64,000 nt of DNA from Eleusine coracana subsp. coracana (Eukaryota > Streptophyta > Magnoliopsida > Poales > Poaceae), in NCBI GenBank assembly GCA_032690845.1, contig CM064417.1, forward strand, positions 28,148,536 through 28,212,535, written 5' to 3'. The notes under the pieces are model-generated. The model made no database searches. It saw only the letters and a list, made by a program, of their open reading frames with translations, and was not told the DNA's origin. Below are positions 11,284 through 21,826 of this stretch, in pieces. Each line of letters opens with the position of its first letter. Positions within the stretch are counted from its first letter, which is position 1. The translations under genes were made by a program, and so were the position numbers.

Positions 11284-13097
11284 TGAAGGACCGAGAAGGT
11301 GACCAGAGAGGGGGGGGGGGGTGAATGGGAGCCAATTAAAATTCTAAACTAGAACATAGCCTATATCCCAATTACAACCCAAATCAACCTCCAAACTGAT
11401 CACCAAGGCCACACACACCAATTTATGATGTGCTACTCTTAAGAGTGATCAGCAACAGCAGCGGAACACAGAGGATCACGCCCATCGGCAGTGCTGGTGC
11501 AGGATTCTCACAACTTAGGTAAACAACATTCGGAGCGCATCGACAGTGCCAGTAGTTGCCATCGATAGTGCTGGTACGGGATCGAACTTAAGTCACTGGC
11601 AGTGTCGCTCCGAGTTCAGACCTAGGCTACCGACAGTGCCGGTCCAGCCATCGACAGTGCTGATCAAGGGTTCTAACTCGAGCACCGGCAGTCCCGGTTC
11701 AGCGATCGGCATTGCCGATCGACACTTTCCAAAACCAAAATTGTGCTCGAAACTTGGTAAGAAAAATACCAAAACCTATCCAAACGAACTCCAAAAATCA
11801 CGAAACTTGGACAGAAGGTGTCTCATGGTAGGACGCTCCTGCTCCAAGTAGAATCACACAGAAAGCTCAAGAATTCATCACAAATTTGAGGATTTACCAA
11901 AAGCTCTAGGGTTTGAATGTTCTTGAGGAAATCTACGAAATCAAAGGAGCTCTTGCCTAGGATTCAATCAAGGATCCATAGAGGATTGTTTAGGCATGTC
12001 ATAGCACCAAGATCCCTCAAGAATTTCATACCAAAACCCACTCAAAACGAGATCAAAAATCACCACGAAAATAGCTCCGAAAATAGAGAAAAAAGAGAGA
12101 ATTCGGGATTTAGGGAGAGAGGAAGATCTTGAGCACGAAAATACTTCTCATATCATAGAAACATGCTTACAAGATCCATGGATACAAGGCTAGGAAGCCA
12201 CCCTCTTCCTCCAATTATTTGGAAGAGAAAAAGATGTCTCTCACACACCCTCTCCTCTCCTCTATTACATGAAGACCTCTCGTAGCACTTTGAATGAACA
12301 CCTAACACAAGGCTAATGGGAAGAGGCACCTCTCCCACCAGCCACACCTCTCCTTATATAGGCCTAGGGTCCAAGACAACTCTACCCTTGACCTATAACT
12401 CATTGCCACCTACCACCAGGGACAAAACCATTCAACTCTTTTTCCTTCGCCAGAACGCCATCGAGCCCTTCACAACTTTGCTTCGCCTCGACGCAAGCTC
12501 CGCGATAGTGCCACGTGCACCACCAACCACAGCCACCGTTTTTGAGGCCCAAACCGGGAAACCGCCTTGCACGCTTCTCCAAGCGCAACTTCTTGATCTT
12601 GACGTGTGTCACCTCGTCCCGTGATCCTCCTCCTCAGCAAGTCTCTCCCGCCTCGATCCATTGGAAGCCTCTACTTGCACCGATGCCCGATCTCCTTTGA
12701 CTTGGTCAACCCCACCGACTTGATCACCACCCACGGTTTTGAGGCTCAATCGCGAAACTGTCTGTGCTTCTTGCCTCTCCACGTGTACGGTGTGGATCAC
12801 CCTTGATTTCACCCGGCCTCCTGATCGTCCGGCCCTAATTCTCCTACTTGTTCCTGATCCTCTTGCCGTTGACTGCCAAGTTGACTCCAGTGACCTACAC
12901 ATCATGAGACAAGCAAACACATTTCCCATCTCTAGCAAACTCTCCAACATTCTTAACAACTCCGGTTAGTCAAAACCATGATATGCACAACTCCTGTAAT
13001 TCTCAGATTCCCGCATTTCAACTCAAACACAGACTCAACCAATATCAATTACTCATCACATATTGCAAATCATGGCACATATCCACTTGGTTTCTCA
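11284..13097 (-). repeat. 3' LTR of copia element (1,814 bp)
   Basis: It matches 20207-24991 once the solo LTR there is removed. I counted six differences in about 240 bp compared around 11730-11970. It lacks roughly 130 bp present in the other copy around 20400-20530. It contains an array of GGCAGTGCCG-type palindromes (11480-11740), a 12-base G run (11310-11321) and a minus-strand TATATAAGG at 12352-12360. Confidence 0.9.
12352..12360 (-). promoter_or_regulatory. LTR TATA box (copia 3' LTR)
   Basis: The minus strand reads TATATAAGGAG, identical to the one at 21349-21357 in the other LTR, and lies in the middle of the LTR as expected for the U3/R boundary. Confidence 0.65.
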
Positions 13098-13110
13098 ATC
13101 TCCCCCTTGA
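13098..13110 (-). promoter_or_regulatory. polypurine tract of copia element
   Basis: The minus strand reads TCAAGGGGGAGAT directly before the TGAGAAACC start of the 3' LTR, the standard position of the plus-strand primer. Confidence 0.8.
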
Positions 13111-14354
13111 TGAGTACATTGACAACACCAAATGCACAAAGTTTAGAGATTGAATGCGAAGCCAAATAAGCACATCCAAATGGCCAAACCCAAGAAAAGG
13201 TGAAAAGTAGGCCATCTAGAAAGATAGGGATCACAAAACCAAGAGTTGGCAAAGACAGCGACTTGAGACGCAAAGAGTGTGAAAAACGCAAGAAAACGCT
13301 CCAGGACATGAAATGCTCCCCTCAACTTGTGGTAGGTCTCATGTAATGCAAAATGGACCATTTTAATTTTCCTAGCATTATTTGTTGCATGACCCACAAC
13401 TTTCTCTCCCTTTGGCAATGAACTCATCAAAGAAGCAAAAGAACAAACATGTAATGAATGAAAATGGAAACCTAAGGAGCTTCAACAATTATGCAAACAG
13501 ACATTTAACCTTGCTAATCATATCCATAGAGCCATGAAGTGTAAAAGCAACAGCTCACAATCATACAAAGACCAAAAATAGATAGCAAGGCATAAACACT
13601 AAGAGCTATACAAGCTAAGCAAAAAGATTGACTAGCTTAGATAGAATCAAATTTGCTTATCATGAGAAAAACTGCCACCACATATGTAAGTACTCCCATC
13701 CAAGGCAAAAGAAGTATCAAGTGAATCAAAAGAACCTAGCCAGTCTCCATGTCAACCAAGGCAACAAGCATTCACAGAAAATGAGCTTTACAAACGCTCA
13801 CATATGCAACAGAGACTCAATTGATCAAGTGTTTACTGTTTATCCTCATATGTCCTCTTATCCATGCGGAGGGTCGAACGACTGGTTATGGCAAACACCC
13901 CGAGGCCTCAAGTCACAATGTTTGGATTTAGCATTTTAGAATTATTTTGATCAAAGCACTTAACAGATTTTTCATGATTTATTCACATGACAAAAGAGCA
14001 TGCCTTTGCGGAAAAAGGAACACACGTTCCCACAATGTTCCATCATGAGCTAAACATTTGCCTTCCATTTCGCAAACACAAGATGCTAAAGCCAAGACAT
14101 CCTCTAGACTAGCCTCAACACAAGCTTTGACAGGGATAAAAGCAATTATACACATGGTGAGCAAGTCTTCACAAGATTAGTTCAGAAGGATCATAAGAAG
14201 CTCAGTTTACCTTTAAGATTAGCAAGTTGCTCAAAAGAGTCTATAACAAGCCATCTAGAAAATCTAAGCATGAGAGATTACTATCACATCCACACAACTT
14301 AGCTCAAGCTCAATCATAGCAGAGAGAAATGCAACAAAGCATAAGAATCAAAGC
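13111..14354 (-). other. 3' noncoding region of copia element
   Basis: About 1.2 kb between the end of RNase H and the polypurine tract, with no credible coding sequence on either strand. The short plus-strand ORF at 13628-13939 shows no recognisable motif. Some copia lineages carry an env-like ORF here; I see none. Confidence 0.5.
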
Positions 14355-14800
14355 TCATCTACCAATGCATATATTACATATGAGATGCAATGCAAAAAGG
14401 TAAGATACATATATACAAGAGAACACCAACTCCCTCTCAAATGATGCCATAAGGATGGCAACACCAAGCTCCCCCCGAAGAAAAGCAAATCTCGAAGCAT
14501 CTAGGGGCTTGGTAAGGATATCAGCCAATTGATTTTTGGTGTTGATGTATTTGACCACAACATCTCCCTTCTCAATATTATCTCTCAGGAAGTGGAATCT
14601 CACATTTATGTGTTTGACCTTACCATGTAGGACTGGGTTCTTGGTTAAGCATATGACACTGGAGTTATCACACATGAGTGGAACACCCTTAAAGGTTAAC
14701 CCATAATCTCTTATGGTGAACACAATCCATAGGATTTCTGAGCAGCAGCTAGCAGCTGTGTTGACACAAAAAATGTCAAAAAACGGTGTCAACAAGCTGC
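14355..14800 (-). pseudogene. copia RNase H, C-terminal part
   Basis: The minus-strand frame includes the RNase H end with CSEILWIVFTIRDYG, then PLMCDNSSVICLTKNPVLH and HINVRFHFLRD, followed by the usual polyprotein end LADILTKPLD. The catalytic Asp of MCDNSS is present. The frame is separated from the first RNase H half by the 36-bp insertion at 14759-14794, which introduces a stop. The last ~40 codons after LRGELGV look like read-through. RNase H would degrade the RNA strand during reverse transcription. Confidence 0.8.
14759..14794. mobile_element. 36-bp insert with inverted ends and 5-bp duplication
   Basis: The insert starts TGTTGACAC and ends GTGTCAACA, a perfect 9-bp inverted repeat, and sits between two copies of AGCTG (14754-14758, 14795-14799). 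Removing it and one AGCTG restores the RNase H reading EAEYVAAASCCSEILW. TG...CA ends and a 5-bp duplication are the signature of LTR-retrotransposon integrase. It could be a solo LTR shrunk by internal deletion, or a very small inverted-repeat element. Confidence 0.8.
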
Positions 14801-16296
14801 AACATACTCAGCCTCTGTGGTGGATTGGGCTACACTCGACTGCTTACGAGAAGACCAACAAATCAAAGAAGTACCCAAGAAATGGCAAGTACCAGAAGTG
14901 CTCTTCCTATCAATTCTATACCCAGCAAAGTCCGCATCCGAATATCCAATGAGATCAAGAGATGAAGATGCAGAGTACCAAAGACCGAACTCAAGGGTGT
15001 ATTTGAGATACCTGAAAATGCGCTTGACAGCCTTGCGATGAGTCACCCTTGGGGAAGCCTGGAAGCAAGCACAAAGACACACTACAAAGTGTATGTCAGG
15101 TCTTGTCGTCGTCAGGTACAAGAGGTTGCCAATCATGCTCCTGTACTCCCTTTGGTCCACTGCTTCACAGTCTTTGTCAAGGTCAAGTGCCGTTTTTGTG
15201 GACATTGGTGTCGACAACGGCTTCACATTGACCATGTCAAACTTCTTCAGGAGATCGTTCGTGTACTTGGCGTGATATATGAAGGTGCCTTGCTTGCACT
15301 GCTTGATTCGAAGTCCAAGAAATAAGGTGAGCTCACCCATCATCGACATCTGAAATTCACTTTCCATAGCTTCCTGAAATCTGGACACAAAAGCATGAGA
15401 GGAACCTCCAATGATGATATCATCCACGTAGATCTGAACCATTAGAAAGTCATTGCCATGCTTTAGAGTGAACAAGGTTTTGTCAACACACCCCATGACA
15501 TACTCGTGCTCTAGCAAGAATTTCTTAAGCCTAGCATACCATGTCCTAGGTGCTTGCTTTAGCCCGTACAAAGCCTTTTGAAGCTTGTACACACGGTTTG
15601 GGTATTTGTGGTGCTCAAAGCCAGGTGATTGTCTCACATAAACCTCTTCCTCTATGAAACCATTTAGGAAAGCACTCTTGACATCCATTTTGTAGAGTCT
15701 AATGCCCTTAGAGGCTGCAAATGCAAGCAAGATCCTAATGGCTTCTATGCGTGCAACAGGAGCAAAGTTTCCCCATAGTCTAAGCCCTCCACTTGACTGA
15801 AACCCTAGGCAACAAGTCTAGCCTTTTTTCTAACAACCTCACCATCTTCCCTGTGCTTGTTTTTGAGAAGCCACTTGGTTCCTATGACATTGACACCAAC
15901 AGGAGGCTCTACTAGGGTCCACACTTTGTTTCTCTCAAAGTTTTCCAACTCCTCATGCATGGCATTAACCCAATGTTCATTAGATAATACGTGTCCAACA
16001 TCCCGAGGTTCAAAGGTGGCAACAAAGAGAGAATTAGTAAAGCAGGCAAGATGTGCAGACCTTGACCTTGTTGTCCTCTCATAGAGATTACCGATCATAT
16101 GTTGAGGTGGATGTTGACGCTGAATGTGGTGAGGAGCCTCTCTGTTAGAGCGTACCTCCACCTCAACCAGAGCTGGAGCTGGCTCAACAGCTGTTGAGGT
16201 TGATGTAGAAGCTTCTGGACCCTCTGCTATAGTGGTGGAAGCAGCAGGAACAAGCTCAGATGTGGGATGGAAAGACTCATCATCGTCATCATCCAA
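14800..16296 (-). pseudogene. copia reverse transcriptase and first half of RNase H
   Basis: A Ser/Glu-rich linker starts near 16296. The RT N-terminus (WVNAMHEELENFERN, then GTKWLLKNKHREDG) runs to a stop at 15805. A shift follows, then the main RT frame 15730-14789: MDVKSAFLNG, the ALYGLKQAPRTWY block and the active site VQIYVDDIIIG. The connection domain and the RNase H start (DADFAGYRIDRKSTSG, CWSSRKQSSVAQSTTEAEY) follow. The YVDD catalytic pair is intact. At least one shift (about 15770) and the insert at 14759 disable it. RT copies the element RNA into DNA. Confidence 0.88.
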
Positions 16297-16299
16297 GCC

Positions 16300-17271
16300 C
16301 TATAGGTCCTCTTCTACAAAGATACTCTCCTCCATCTCCCTGTTACCTGCAGTCTCAACCACATTGCTCGCACAAGAGCTTGATTCATCAAAGGTTGCAT
16401 CGCAGGACTCTACGATGGTGTTAGTTTCCAAATTCAAAACTCTGTAAGAATGGCCATGAAGGGTGTAGCCAAGAAAGATGCCATCGGAAGATCTCGACTC
16501 AAACTTATGAAGATTGCCATGCTTGAGAATGAAGCACTTGCAACCAAAGGCGCGCAAATGAGAAATAGATGGCTTCCTCCCAAAGCGTAACTCATAGGAG
16601 GTCACATTAAGAATTGAGCGTAAGAAAACCCAATTGGAAATATAGCAAGCAATGCTAATGGCCTTAGCCCATAACCGCCTCGGAGTCCTATGCTCATCGA
16701 GCATCGTCCGGGCCATTTCCACCAAGGTTCTGTTCTTTCTTTCGACCACACCATTCTGTTGAGAGACACGAGGTGCTGAAAACTGATGCTCAATACCATG
16801 CTCAAGACAGAAAGCATCAAAGGAGGAGTTCTTGAACTGGGTGCCATTATCACTGCGAATTGCTCATAATGCACCAGGAAGTTCCTTGAACAACCTCAAA
16901 GCTAAGCTCCGAAAGTGATGTAACACTTCATCCTTGCTCTCAAGAAAGTAAACCCAAGAGTAGCGAGAGTAGTCATCAACAATCACAAGAACATACAACT
17001 TCCCACCCACCGAACGACCCCGAGAAGGACCAACAGTGTCCATATAAAGCAGCTCTCCAGGGCGCTCTGTCATCACCAAATTGATTGGTGGATGAGAAGC
17101 GGCAATCATTTTCCCATGATGACAAGGAGAACAAACCAAATCCTTATCAAATTTGAGCTTAGGCAATCCTCGGATCAAACCTAGGCCACTCAAGCGATAA
17201 AGCAAGTCAAAGCTCATGTGACCTAGTCTCCTATGCCATTTCCAGAGCTCAGAAGAAGATTGAACAAGCAA
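16300..17271 (-). pseudogene. copia integrase
   Basis: The GAG-pre-integrase/zinc region has WHRRLGHMSFD with CSPCHHGK (HHCC finger). The catalytic core has MDTVGP and VIVDDYSRYSWV (first Asp), RSDNGTQFKNS (second Asp) and VVERKNRTLVEMART (Glu). The C-terminal part FGCKCFILKHGNLHKFESRS is characteristic of copia integrases. One in-frame stop (TGA, about 16864) falls in the core between the first and second Asp, and the reading continues in frame after it. The enzyme would insert the cDNA with a 5-bp target duplication, as seen at the element's ends. Confidence 0.88.
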
Positions 17272-17415
17272 GCACTTGTGAGAACCAGGAGAACCAGCAA
17301 AATCAGCCTAAAAAACTTTCCCAATGCTAGAAATCTCACAAACCAAAGAGCCATTCGAATCAAGAACACAAGAAGCATTTTTGTTAAAGCGCACTTCCAA
17401 ACCAATATCAAGCAA

Positions 17416-17628
17416 CTAAGAGATAGAGAGGAGATTGTACTTGAGATGCTCAACCAAACCAACATCCTTGAGAGTGAATTTTTCATTTACCTTTACCGCG
17501 CCTCTTGCCTTCACTCTCCCTCTCTTGTCATCTCCAAAGGTCACATACTCCCGGCACTTCAAGGGAGTGAGGCTGGAGAACCACTTTGCATCTCCGGTCA
17601 TGTGGCGCGAACACCCAGAGTCCATCAA
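17416..17628 (-). pseudogene. copia aspartic protease
   Basis: The open frame begins MMDSGCSRHMTGDAKWF. D-S-G is the catalytic triplet and CSRHMTG is the usual copia extension. It continues with YVTFGDDKRGRVKARG and ends KYNLLSIS, the normal protease end. A stop near 17416 precedes the integrase region. It would process the copia polyprotein. Confidence 0.85.
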
Positions 17629-17939
17629 CCATTTGTTCTTCAGGCCTCCACCTGCTGCCTACAAAGAACAAGAAGGAAAGATTGATGACTTAGTGCTTGG
17701 GTTAGAAAGAAAACTCTTGGGAAGCCAGCACTAAATTACACAACCTGTAGGGGTTATCATAGTTCTTTGCACATTACCAGTCGAATGCGTGGGACGAGAA
17801 CCATGATGGGGAAAACCTGGCCTGTCAAAGCGTCTTGACTCAAACCTGTGGTTGTGAGGATAGAAATCATCTGTGTGCAAGCCAAATCCATGCGAGCAAC
17901 GCTCACCATGATGGGGAAACATGGGGCGCCAAAGCGCTG

Positions 17940-19116
17940 CTACGTAAAGCCTCTGTTTCGTGAATCAAAGCCATATGAGGAATGACCCTGTCCATGATAG
18001 GCATGAGAAAAAGAGCGAGGCTGAAAACCAACAAAATCATCACGATGCACATTTCTAGTTAACTCAGCTTGCATCCTCTCAATCCTCTTACGTCTATAAC
18101 AAGACTCATCCAAGTGACCCTTGCTGCCACAAAACATGCAAATGTAGACACTCTCATGTTTAGGCTTGTTGCACAGTAGGTTTGGGTGTTGGCTTCTCGG
18201 CTTGCTTTGGGTTGAAGGAAGGATTGGGGTTAGGTGGGTAGTATGTGTTAGTGGGTTTGATGGACTGCTCCTCATCCTTGTACCTAGAGCTAGGCACAAA
18301 CTTACTCACATTCTCACTCTCCTTGTCACACCTCTCAAATCCCAAGCCCAAGTTGTAGGTTGACCTATTGGCACTTTCTTTGACTCCTGCCAAGTCACTC
18401 TCAATCTTCTCCTCACTCACTAGGGTTCTTTGGAGACGAGAGATGAGATAGTCATTTTCTTGGGTTAGGATTTTGTTTTCCGCCATAGTGATTGCAAGCT
18501 TATCCTTAAGAGAGCAACACACTACACATGGTGGTGGAAGAACTTTCGAGCGAATCTCATCTAGCAGCTTGGACTCGAGCTCTTTGACTTTGAGGGTTTG
18601 AGCTTCCAACTCATTAGTGAGCTTGGGGCACTTCTGACATGCACCCAAAAGAGTTGGTCTAGCTTTGAATTTATCAAGTTCTTTAAGGGTGCTCTCAAGC
18701 TGACGGACAACTTGAGCATGCACACTTTCCCTCTGTGCAAGATCATTCATCACATCTTGACAAGACTCACAATCAACAGCAATGTCATCTTTTGCAAGCT
18801 TAGACCTAAGCGAAGTGATTTCATACTCAGCACTCTCCAACTTAGAATTAAGCTTTCTACTCTCATGTACAACGCTATGAAGCTTATCATCTTGCATGAG
18901 CAAAACATCGCGCAAATGATCAAGTTCAGAAGAGAGCTTATCAAGAGTGGGAGGTACCTCTCTTGTGTCGGAGTCAGAGCCAAAGTCGGTGTCGTGGTCA
19001 TTCTTTGCCATGAACCAAAGCCCAGTGAAGTCGTCCTTCCATTTGACTTGTGGCTTCTCAGCCTCCTCCTCTGAGCTTGTAAGGCCTTCGCTCGATGTGA
19101 GGTCGATGTTGCTCAA
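17940..19116 (-). pseudogene. copia gag extension: coiled coil, three CxxC repeats, second zinc knuckle
   Basis: An open frame of 318 codons (19116-18160) follows the first gag segment after a short gap. Ser/Glu-rich start, then long heptad-like Leu/Glu/Lys stretches (residues ~55-250) indicating coiled coil. Within it are three C-x2-C motifs (residues 116-119, 160-163 and 197-200), each followed by a short Leu-rich helix. The tail is Pro/Asn-rich. An overlapping frame (18299-17940) gives a second zinc knuckle, CMFCGSKGHLDESC, near 18140-18099. Gag multimerisation is the likely role. The junctions imply frameshifts. Confidence 0.75.
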
Positions 19117-19176
19117 GGCGACAACGCAAGCGCGTGCAATGGCCTTGGCGAACTTCTTGGAGTTCTTGCCTTTCTT

Positions 19177-20143
19177 TTAGAAGCGGTTCTTCTTCTGCTT
19201 GAAATCTTCAATGTTGTTGTCGTGGTACCCAGACTTCTTCTTCTTATTGGGACAGTCAGCGATGAAGTGTCTAGGGCCACCGCACTCGAGGCAGGTTCTT
19301 GAACCACCTCCTCTTCTCTCCTTCCGGTTGTTGTAGAACTTCCTTGTAAGCAAGGACAGCTCCTCATTAGGAATGCACTCCATCTGTTTATCGGAAGCTG
19401 CAACAACAGAACACAAAGCAAACTCCAAAGAGGACTTGTCAAGTGAGGGGTTAGTTCCATAAGAAGCACCACTATGACTACCCTTTTGAGAGCTAGAAAG
19501 CAAAGCCATGCTAGAAGCAGGATTAGCAAGATTAGGACGAGACTTGCTAGACAGTTCATGAGATTTTAGCTTGCTATATAGCTGCTCATAATCCAGGGTA
19601 TTGAAATCAGTAGTTTCTTCTAGTGCAGCAATCTTAACCCACCAAGCATTTTTATCAAGTGAATATAGCAGTTGCTTAGCTCTATCGTTATCATTGTACA
19701 CAAGGTTACCACAAGCCCGCAAGTTGCATACAATGGCCTCAAACCTACAAAAAGTGTCATCTAGTGACTCGACAGGTTTTTTGTGTAAAGATTTGGTACT
19801 GTCTATTGTAAGAATCCTTACGCATAGACTTGACTTGATTGGTACTCTCATGGTACGTGCAAAGCTTTGCCCAAATGGCATGTGCAGTATCAAGATGAGC
19901 AACACGGTCATGTTCATTCCTACCTAGAGTAGAAAGCAGGATATTGACAATTTTGGAGTTGTTTTCATACCTAGTTCACTCACCTACTGGCGCGGTGTTT
20001 AGGTCATCCGGTATGGCGTAGTCCTGCTCCACGATCTCCTAAATTGCACGTCCTTGGCTTAAGAGATAAGCCTTGGTCCGTGACTTCCAGTAGGAAAAGT
20101 TCTCTCCATCGAACATCCAAAGCTTAATCGCACGCTTCTCCAT
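19177..20143 (-). pseudogene. copia gag, N-terminal part with CCHC zinc knuckle
   Basis: The ATG at 20143-20141 starts MEKRAIKLWMFDGENFSYWK, the typical copia gag beginning, 50 bases after the primer-binding site. Stops and shifts occur around 20040, 19985 and 19840. The frame 19917-19177 then has the conserved gag core (ESLDDTFCRFEAIVCNLRACG) and the knuckle CLECGGPRHFIADC at about 19293-19252, followed by a Lys-rich tail. Gag binds the genomic RNA and builds the particle. Confidence 0.85.
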
Positions 20144-20192
20144 GTCTCCTTCGGATCACAAAACCGATGAAGGTCAACTAGTGATCAAACCG

Positions 20193-20204
20193 GTTCTGAT
20201 ACCA
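20193..20204 (-). promoter_or_regulatory. initiator Met-tRNA primer-binding site (copia)
   Basis: The minus strand reads TGGTATCAGAAC two bases after the 5' LTR end. This is one mismatch from TGGTATCAGAGC, the well-known site complementary to plant initiator Met-tRNA used by most plant copia elements. Confidence 0.85.
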
Positions 20205-21348
20205 ATTGAAGGACCGAGAAGGCGACAGGAGGGGGGGGGGGGCGTGAATGGGAGCCAATTAAAATTCTTAACTAGAACTTGACCTATATCCCAATTACAA
20301 CCCGAACCAACCTCCAAACTGATCCCCAAGGCCACACACACAACCTTGTGATGTGCTACCCTTAGGAGTGATCAACAATAGCAGTGGAACACAGCGGAAA
20401 CAAAAGAGAACTGCAAAGACTTAGAATAGACAAGAACCGCACACAAGTCAGACCTTACTAGACCACTATCGGCAGTGCCGATCACTACCATCAGCAGTGC
20501 CGGCTGGCACCATTGGCAGTGCCGGTCATGCCAATCGGCAGTCCCAGTGTAGGATTCTCAGGACTTAGGTAAACAACATTCGGAGCGCATCGGCAGTGTC
20601 GGTAGTTACCATCGGTAGTGCCAGTGCAGGATTGGACTTAAGTCAGTGGCAGTGTTGCTCCGAGTTCAGACCTAGGCTACCAGCAGTGCCGGTCCAGCCA
20701 TCGGCAGTGCCGATCGATACTTTCCAGAACCAAAACTGTGCTCGAAACTTGGTAAGAAAAATACCAAAACCTATCCAAACGAACTCTAAAAATCACGAAA
20801 CTTGGACAGAAGGTGTCTCATGGTAGGACGCTCCTGCTCCAAGTAGAATCACACAGAAAGCTCAAGAATTCATCACAAATTTGAGGATTTACCGAAAGCT
20901 CTAGGGTTTGAATGTTCTTGAGGAAATCTATGAAATCAAAGGAGCTCTTTCCTAGGATTCAATCAAGGATCCATAGAGGATTGTTTAGGCATGTCATAGC
21001 ACCAAGATCCCTCAAGAAATTCGGACCAAAACCCACTCAAAAACAAGATCGAAAATCACCACGAAAATAACTCCAAAAATAGAGAAAAAAGAGAGAAATT
21101 TGAGATTTAGGGAGAGAGGAAGATCTTGAGCACGAAAATACTTCTCATATCATAGAAACATGCTTACAAGATCCATGGATACAAGGCTAGGAAGCCACCC
21201 TCTTCCTCCAACTATTTGGAAGAGAAAAAGATGTCTCTCACACACCCTCTCCTCTCCTCTATTACATGAAGATCTCTCCTAGCACTTTGAATGAACACCT
21301 AAAACAAGGCTAGTGGGAAGAGGCACCTCTCCCACCAGCCACACCCCT

Positions 21349-21357
21349 CCTTATATA
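21349..21357 (-). promoter_or_regulatory. LTR TATA box (copia 5' LTR)
   Basis: The minus strand reads TATATAAGGAGG. This is the promoter copy that would have driven transcription of the element before the solo LTR landed upstream of it, within the U3 part. Confidence 0.65.
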
Positions 21358-21826
21358 GGCCTAGGGTCTAATACAACTCTAACCTTGACCTATAACTCAT
21401 TGCCACCTACCACCAGGGGAAAAACTATCCAACTCTTTTTCCTTCGCCCGAACGCCATCGAGCCCTTCACAACTTTGCTTTGCCTCGACGCAAGCTTTGT
21501 GATGGTGCCACGTGCACCACCAAGCACCGCCGTCGGTTTTGAGGCCCAAATCGGGAAACCACCTTGCATGCTTCTCAAAGCATGACTTCTGGATCTTGAC
21601 GCATGTCACCTCGTCCCATGATCCTCCTCATCGGCAAGTCTCTCCCGCCTCCGGTCCATTGGTCCGATCACCTTTGACTTGGTCAACCCTACCATCTTGA
21701 TCACCACCCATGATTTTGAGGCTCAACCGCGAAACCGTCCGTGCTTCTTGCCTCTCCACATATACGGTATGGATCACCCTTGACTTCACCCGGCCTCCTA
21801 CTTGTGCCCGATCCTCTCGCCGTTGA

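Noticed and set aside
13628..13939. 103-codon ORF after copia pol, considered as an env-like gene
   Set aside because: On the plus strand, opposite to the element, with no membrane segment or other support.
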